Source: Thermoplasmata archaeon (GTDB lineage Archaea > Thermoplasmatota > Thermoplasmata > RBG-16-68-12). Taken from it: a stretch of 16,959 nt of DNA. Numbering within the stretch: the first letter of the stretch is position 1; every line of letters starts with the position of its first letter. Location of the stretch: assembly GCA_021788795.1 (NCBI GenBank), contig JAJYKG010000015.1, forward strand, positions 1 through 16,959, written 5' to 3'. Position numbers and translations under genes: made by a program. Under the pieces are notes generated by a model. It was not told the origin of the DNA, did not search any database, and worked only from the letters and a program-made list of their open reading frames with translations. Positions 13,799-16,959 of the stretch are shown one piece after another.

Positions 13799-13810
13799 CG
13801 TACGCGTACG
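13799..13810. promoter_or_regulatory. perfect 12-bp palindrome upstream of binding-protein gene
   Basis: CGTACGCGTACG is identical to its reverse complement. It lies 51 bases before the TATA box at 13861 in the divergent region between the epimerase and binding-protein genes. It is a candidate operator for one or both genes. The rest of 13721-13850 shows no gene. Confidence 0.45.
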
Positions 13811-13851
13811 ATGCAGAGGAGTCGATGTCCATCTGCTCCATCCCAGGCTCT

Positions 13852-13868
13852 AAGAAACGGCTATATAG
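13852..13868 (+). promoter_or_regulatory. BRE and TATA box of solute-binding protein gene
   Basis: AAGAAACGGCTATATAG is the clearest archaeal promoter in the window: BRE-like AAGAAACGG followed by CTATATAG. It predicts a start of transcription near 13890-13895 and a very short leader containing GGAGG (13891-13895), nine bases before the ATG at 13905. Confidence 0.65.
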
Positions 13869-13904
13869 CGGACGCGCGGTCCCGCGCGCCGGAGGGGGGT
13901 GCGC

Positions 13905-15650
13905 ATGCTAAAGCAAACCAAAATCATCGTATCGGTCGTCGTTGTCGTTCTGGTGATTGCGGGTATTGCGGCGTTCGTCCTGCTGTCGGCCCCGACGCCG
14001 GCACAGAGGACGCTCGTGTACTACTCCCAGTACGACATCCAGAGCTTGGACCCTGCAGACGCGTATGACTCCGGATCGTTCATCCCAATCCAGAACTCGT
14101 ACGACACGCTGCTGACCTATCCGCTGACCACGATCGGGACGCTCGTCCCGGCCTTGGCCATGGAGGTGCCGACCGTCGCGAACGGCGGCATCTCGTCGAA
14201 CGGGCTCGTATACACGTTCCACCTGCGGCAGGGCGTGAAGTTCAGCAACGGGGACCCGTTCACCGCCACGGACGTCGTGTACACGTTCCAGCGAATCCTG
14301 CGGATGAACTCGCCCTCCTCCGGGGTGGCGTGGATTGACTCGCAGGACCTGAACACCACGAGCATCAAGGCGATTGACAACTACACGGTCCAGTTCACCC
14401 TGACCCATGTCTTCAACCCGTTCCTGGAGACCCTCGCCACGGCGGAGCCGAACGCGATCGTCGACCACGCGGCGGTGGAGGCGCATGGCGGGATCGTGGA
14501 CAACGCGGACAACGGGTGGATGATGAACAACACCGCGGGCACGGGCCCGTACATGGTCCAGTCCTGGACGAAGGAGCAGCAGATCGTCCTCGTCCGGAAC
14601 CCGAACTACTGGGGCAACACGAGCGGCCAGCGGTACGACAAGGTGGTCATGCTGCTGAACCAGCAGCCCTCGACGGCCATCTCGGCGGCGAGGAGCGGGG
14701 CCGCGACGATCGCGGACATCCCGTTTACCCAGGCGGCGTCGCTGGCGAACGCGACCAACCTCGCCCTCAAGGTGTCCCCCGTCCCGCGGACGTACATGAT
14801 CGGCTTCGACATCAACTCGACGAACGCGTTCATGGCCAACGCGAGCGTCCGGCAGGCCCTCAGCTGGGCCTTCCCGTATGACCAGGTCATCGCGAACGCG
14901 TTCGAGGGCTACGCCTCCCCGCTGAACGGACCCGTCCCGACGCAGATCTACCTCGGCACCGAGTCGATGCCCACGAAGTTCTACAGCTACAACCTGACGA
15001 AGGCGGCGGCGATCCTGGATGCCGCGGGCTTCACGAAGAACGGACAGGGCCTGCGATTCGGGGGTACCGCAGTGACGTTCTACGCGATCTCGTCCGTCGC
15101 GTGGCAGCCGACCGTGGCCCAACTGTACCAGGCCGCCCTCGCGCAAATCGGGATCACCCTGGACATCCACTCGGTTCCCGACGCCGTGCGCAGCGCGACC
15201 CAGAAGACGAACCAGTGGGACATGATGATCGAGACCTGGGGCCCAGACTACAACGACCCGAGCGACTACGCTCTCCCGTTCGTGGGCAGCGCGGCGATCG
15301 GGGGGGACACGTACCACACCGTGTACGCGAACACGACCATCGACCACGCAATCCTGGACGCGATGGGTACCACGAACCTGCAGCAGGAGATCACGGACTA
15401 CCACACGGTCTGGAGCGTGCAGAACGCGAACCCCAGCCTGATCTACATGTGCGTGGCGCAGGCCATCTCCGCGGTGTCGACGTCGCTGACCAACTTCACC
15501 TACAACGCGATCATCACGTACAACTTCTTCTTCTACCTGCCCGCCTCCGGCGTGTCGGCCAGCTCGCTGTCCGTCGCGGCGGTCCCCCAGGTGCGCTCGG
15601 ACCCGTTCGGGGCCTTCCTGAACGTCCCCCTGCGCCTCCTGAGGGCCTGA
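13905..15650 (+). CDS. ABC transporter solute-binding protein, family 5 (peptide type)
   Basis: A 581-residue protein from the ATG at 13905, which is better placed after GGAGG than the GTG at 13899. Residues about 7-29 are a hydrophobic anchor with no lipobox Cys, so it is probably held in the membrane by this helix and faces outward. The rest matches SBP_bac_5: LVYYSQYDIQSLDPADAYDS near the start, then YTFHLRQGVKFSNGDPFTATD, where the LR-x-G-V-x-F-x-x-G-x-x-x-x-A-x-D signature is clear, and later NPNYWG. These bind oligopeptides, dipeptides or nickel complexes. Many N-x-S/T sites suggest surface glycosylation. No permease or ATPase genes follow on the same strand within the window, so it is an orphan here. 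The neighbouring dipeptide epimerase favours a peptide ligand. Confidence 0.9.
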   Translation: MLKQTKIIVSVVVVVLVIAGIAAFVLLSAPTPAQRTLVYYSQYDIQSLDPADAYDSGSFIPIQNSYDTLLTYPLTTIGTLVPALAMEVPTVANGGISSNGLVYTFHLRQGVKFSNGDPFTATDVVYTFQRILRMNSPSSGVAWIDSQDLNTTSIKAIDNYTVQFTLTHVFNPFLETLATAEPNAIVDHAAVEAHGGIVDNADNGWMMNNTAGTGPYMVQSWTKEQQIVLVRNPNYWGNTSGQRYDKVVMLLNQQPSTAISAARSGAATIADIPFTQAASLANATNLALKVSPVPRTYMIGFDINSTNAFMANASVRQALSWAFPYDQVIANAFEGYASPLNGPVPTQIYLGTESMPTKFYSYNLTKAAAILDAAGFTKNGQGLRFGGTAVTFYAISSVAWQPTVAQLYQAALAQIGITLDIHSVPDAVRSATQKTNQWDMMIETWGPDYNDPSDYALPFVGSAAIGGDTYHTVYANTTIDHAILDAMGTTNLQQEITDYHTVWSVQNANPSLIYMCVAQAISAVSTSLTNFTYNAIITYNFFFYLPASGVSASSLSVAAVPQVRSDPFGAFLNVPLRLLRA

Positions 15651-15732
15651 AGGCAGGGTGAAGGGAAAGCCACCCCGTGAGTTCGCACGTAGGGAGAAGG
15701 CAACGCGGGCGTCCCGGAAACGGGGCGTCCGC

Positions 15733-15750
15733 CCTTTCCGTTTTCATTTC
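15733..15750 (+). terminator. T-rich terminator-like tract after solute-binding protein gene
   Basis: CCTTTCCGTTTTCATTTC lies about 85 bases after the TGA at 15650, between convergent genes, and overlaps the stop of the opposite gene. It is the only T-rich plus-strand tract in this gap, so it is a plausible archaeal terminator. Just before it GGGCGTCC occurs twice as a direct repeat (about 15709 and 15724). Confidence 0.3.
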
Positions 15751-16959
15751 GGACGTTTCGAGAGCGCATGGACCCGCGACTCGAGGGCGTCGACGCGGCG
15801 GCGGAGCGCATCGGTCTCCTCCCGGAGGGCATCCAGCGCCTTCTGCTGCTCGATCTCCGGACGCCCCTCGGCCTGGGCCTCGCGAATCTTCCGCAGCGCG
15901 CGCCGCGCGCGCTTCTTGAAGCTCCAGAGCACCTCGCGGTCGTAGACCTTCTCCAGGATAGGAATCCCCAGAGGGGAGCCCAACGCACCCATCCCCTCGA
16001 TGGCTCCGAGCTTCGTCCGCACGTTCGGGTCCCGCGTCAACCCCGCCAGGTGCTCGAGGACGTCGAGCCGCCGCGCCCCCGCGTCGCGGCCCAGCCGCCC
16101 GAGGGCGACCGCCGCGGCGTGCCGCCGCATCTCCGGCTCCCCGTACCGGGTCCGCTGGGCGAGGACATCGATGCCGCGTGCGTCCCGCAGGGCCACCAGG
16201 CCGCGGGCCGCGAGGTCCGCGACGACCTCGGCGTGGGACGGGCGGTCCATGCCGCGCACGAGGACGTCGAAGGCGTTCGGGTGGCCCGTCTCCCCGAGAG
16301 CTTCCCCCGCGGCGGCCATCGGGTAGTACTTCGGATCCTCGCGGTAGGCCCTCGCGAGCGCCTGGAACGCGGCGTCGTCCTTCCGGAAGTTCCCGAGGGC
16401 ACGGTAGATCCCGACGCGCGCACGGCTGTCTTGCCCCTCGATGGAACGGAGCAGCGCGTCCCTCGCCTCCGTGGTGCCGATGTCGCCCAGAGCCTCCGCG
16501 GCCGCGCGGCGGACGGCCCAGTGGGCGTCTGTCCGGAGGGCCGTCTCCAGAGCGGCGATTGCCCGACGGCCCGCGGCGGACCTCGCGAGCGCCCGACACG
16601 CCTCCCTCCGGGGCCACATCCCCTTCGCGTGGGCCAGGACCCACAGCAGTTCCTCCGCGGCCCGCGGGAAGACCAGCTTCTTGAGCAGGACGCCGTCCGG
16701 ATCGAACAGGACGGCCTTCGGGCGCGCCCTGGCGTCGAGGAGAAAGGTGTGCTCCACCTGGTCCACCTGGACGGTCTCCCGCCACGCACGGTCGTCCGTC
16801 GCGAGTTCGAGGGTCACGGGCATGGAGAACGGCGGCGCGCTTCCCGGGAGGACTTGCGTCTGCCGCACGCGGAGCCGGACCTGTTCCGCGCGATCGTCCC
16901 AGGACCACGAGACCTCGAACTCCGGGTGGCCGGGGCGGTACAACCACTGCTCGAAGAAA
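15744..16959 (-). CDS. C-terminal part of M1-family aminopeptidase with HEAT repeats (cut by window edge)
   Basis: The frame runs off the right edge, where it reads FFEQWLYRPGHPEFEVSW, the sequence that follows the catalytic domain in M1 aminopeptidases. An apparent TTG start at 16943 is therefore internal. Next comes a beta-sandwich domain (about residues 8-90 counted from that TTG; strands such as TFLLDARARPKAVLFDPDG). From about 95 to 340 there are HEAT-like helical pairs, with signatures such as VRRAAAEALGDIG and RRHAAAVALGRLG. The last about 45 residues (355-395) form a charged heptad coiled coil (ALREETDALRRRVDALESRV). The HExxH zinc site would lie beyond the edge and is not seen. Such enzymes trim N-terminal residues from peptides after the proteasome. 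The coiled coil may drive oligomerisation. Confidence 0.85.
   Translation of the reverse strand, partial: FFEQWLYRPGHPEFEVSWSWDDRAEQVRLRVRQTQVLPGSAPPFSMPVTLELATDDRAWRETVQVDQVEHTFLLDARARPKAVLFDPDGVLLKKLVFPRAAEELLWVLAHAKGMWPRREACRALARSAAGRRAIAALETALRTDAHWAVRRAAAEALGDIGTTEARDALLRSIEGQDSRARVGIYRALGNFRKDDAAFQALARAYREDPKYYPMAAAGEALGETGHPNAFDVLVRGMDRPSHAEVVADLAARGLVALRDARGIDVLAQRTRYGEPEMRRHAAAVALGRLGRDAGARRLDVLEHLAGLTRDPNVRTKLGAIEGMGALGSPLGIPILEKVYDREVLWSFKKRARRALRKIREAQAEGRPEIEQQKALDALREETDALRRRVDALESRVHALSKRPK

Noticed and set aside
13908..15404. Minus-strand open frame of 498 codons opposite the solute-binding protein
   Set aside because: It is a shadow of a clear SBP_bac_5 gene, with Arg/Val/Asp-biased composition.
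15709..15731. GGGCGTCC direct repeat as a possible mobile-element footprint
   Set aside because: It is only eight bases, GC-rich and without an element between the copies; likely chance.

Overview
This window is GC-rich (by eye roughly two thirds or more G+C), gene-dense archaeal chromosome. The best fit is a high-GC Thermoplasmata-type euryarchaeote, though the lineage is inferred. Several starts have an A-rich BRE-like stretch followed by a TATA-like box about 25-35 bases upstream and no leader. There is a Ras-like small GTPase, a UbiA/MenA-type prenyltransferase, exported proteins rich in N-x-S/T sites, an uncleaved-type N-terminal membrane anchor on a family 5 solute-binding protein, and a PLP diaminopimelate decarboxylase. 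No rRNA, tRNA, CRISPR array or insertion sequence was recognised. No gene-free stretch exceeds 300 bases; the largest is 13673-13904.

Layout. 1-4430: a short membrane protein, a PAS domain fused to a UbiA-family prenyltransferase (minus), then a plus-strand pair made of a large secreted-and-anchored receptor-like protein (1728-3731) and a Ras-like GTPase (3779-4372). 4428-4610 (minus) holds what looks like the C-terminal stump of a heme O synthase (CtaB). 4697-7924 is a membrane-protein block: a winged-helix regulator with a six-helix membrane protein (minus), a DoxX-like protein (minus), and a divergent three-gene operon (plus) of small membrane proteins, one with a SHOCT tail. Three promoters in this block share a palindrome-like element, each exactly 41 bases from its start codon, which points to a local regulon.

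7937-10183 is accessory: a VOC protein, a chimeric ORF joining the start of a nitrilase-family amidase (AguB-like) to the end of an agmatine deiminase (AguA-like), a type II toxin-antitoxin pair, and an HNH nuclease with an extra cysteine cluster. 10262-15650 is metabolic: an EamA transporter divergent from lysA, then a dipeptide epimerase of the enolase superfamily divergent from a peptide-type ABC solute-binding protein. The epimerase and binding protein together suggest peptide scavenging. The right edge carries the C-terminal part of an M1-type aminopeptidase with HEAT repeats and a coiled-coil tail, cut by the window end.

The most promising new systems are (1) the membrane receptor plus GTPase pair, where a roadblock/longin-like cytoplasmic domain sits beside a Ras-like GTPase lacking the usual catalytic Gln, and (2) the fixed-spacing operator shared by three membrane-protein promoters next to a winged-helix regulator.
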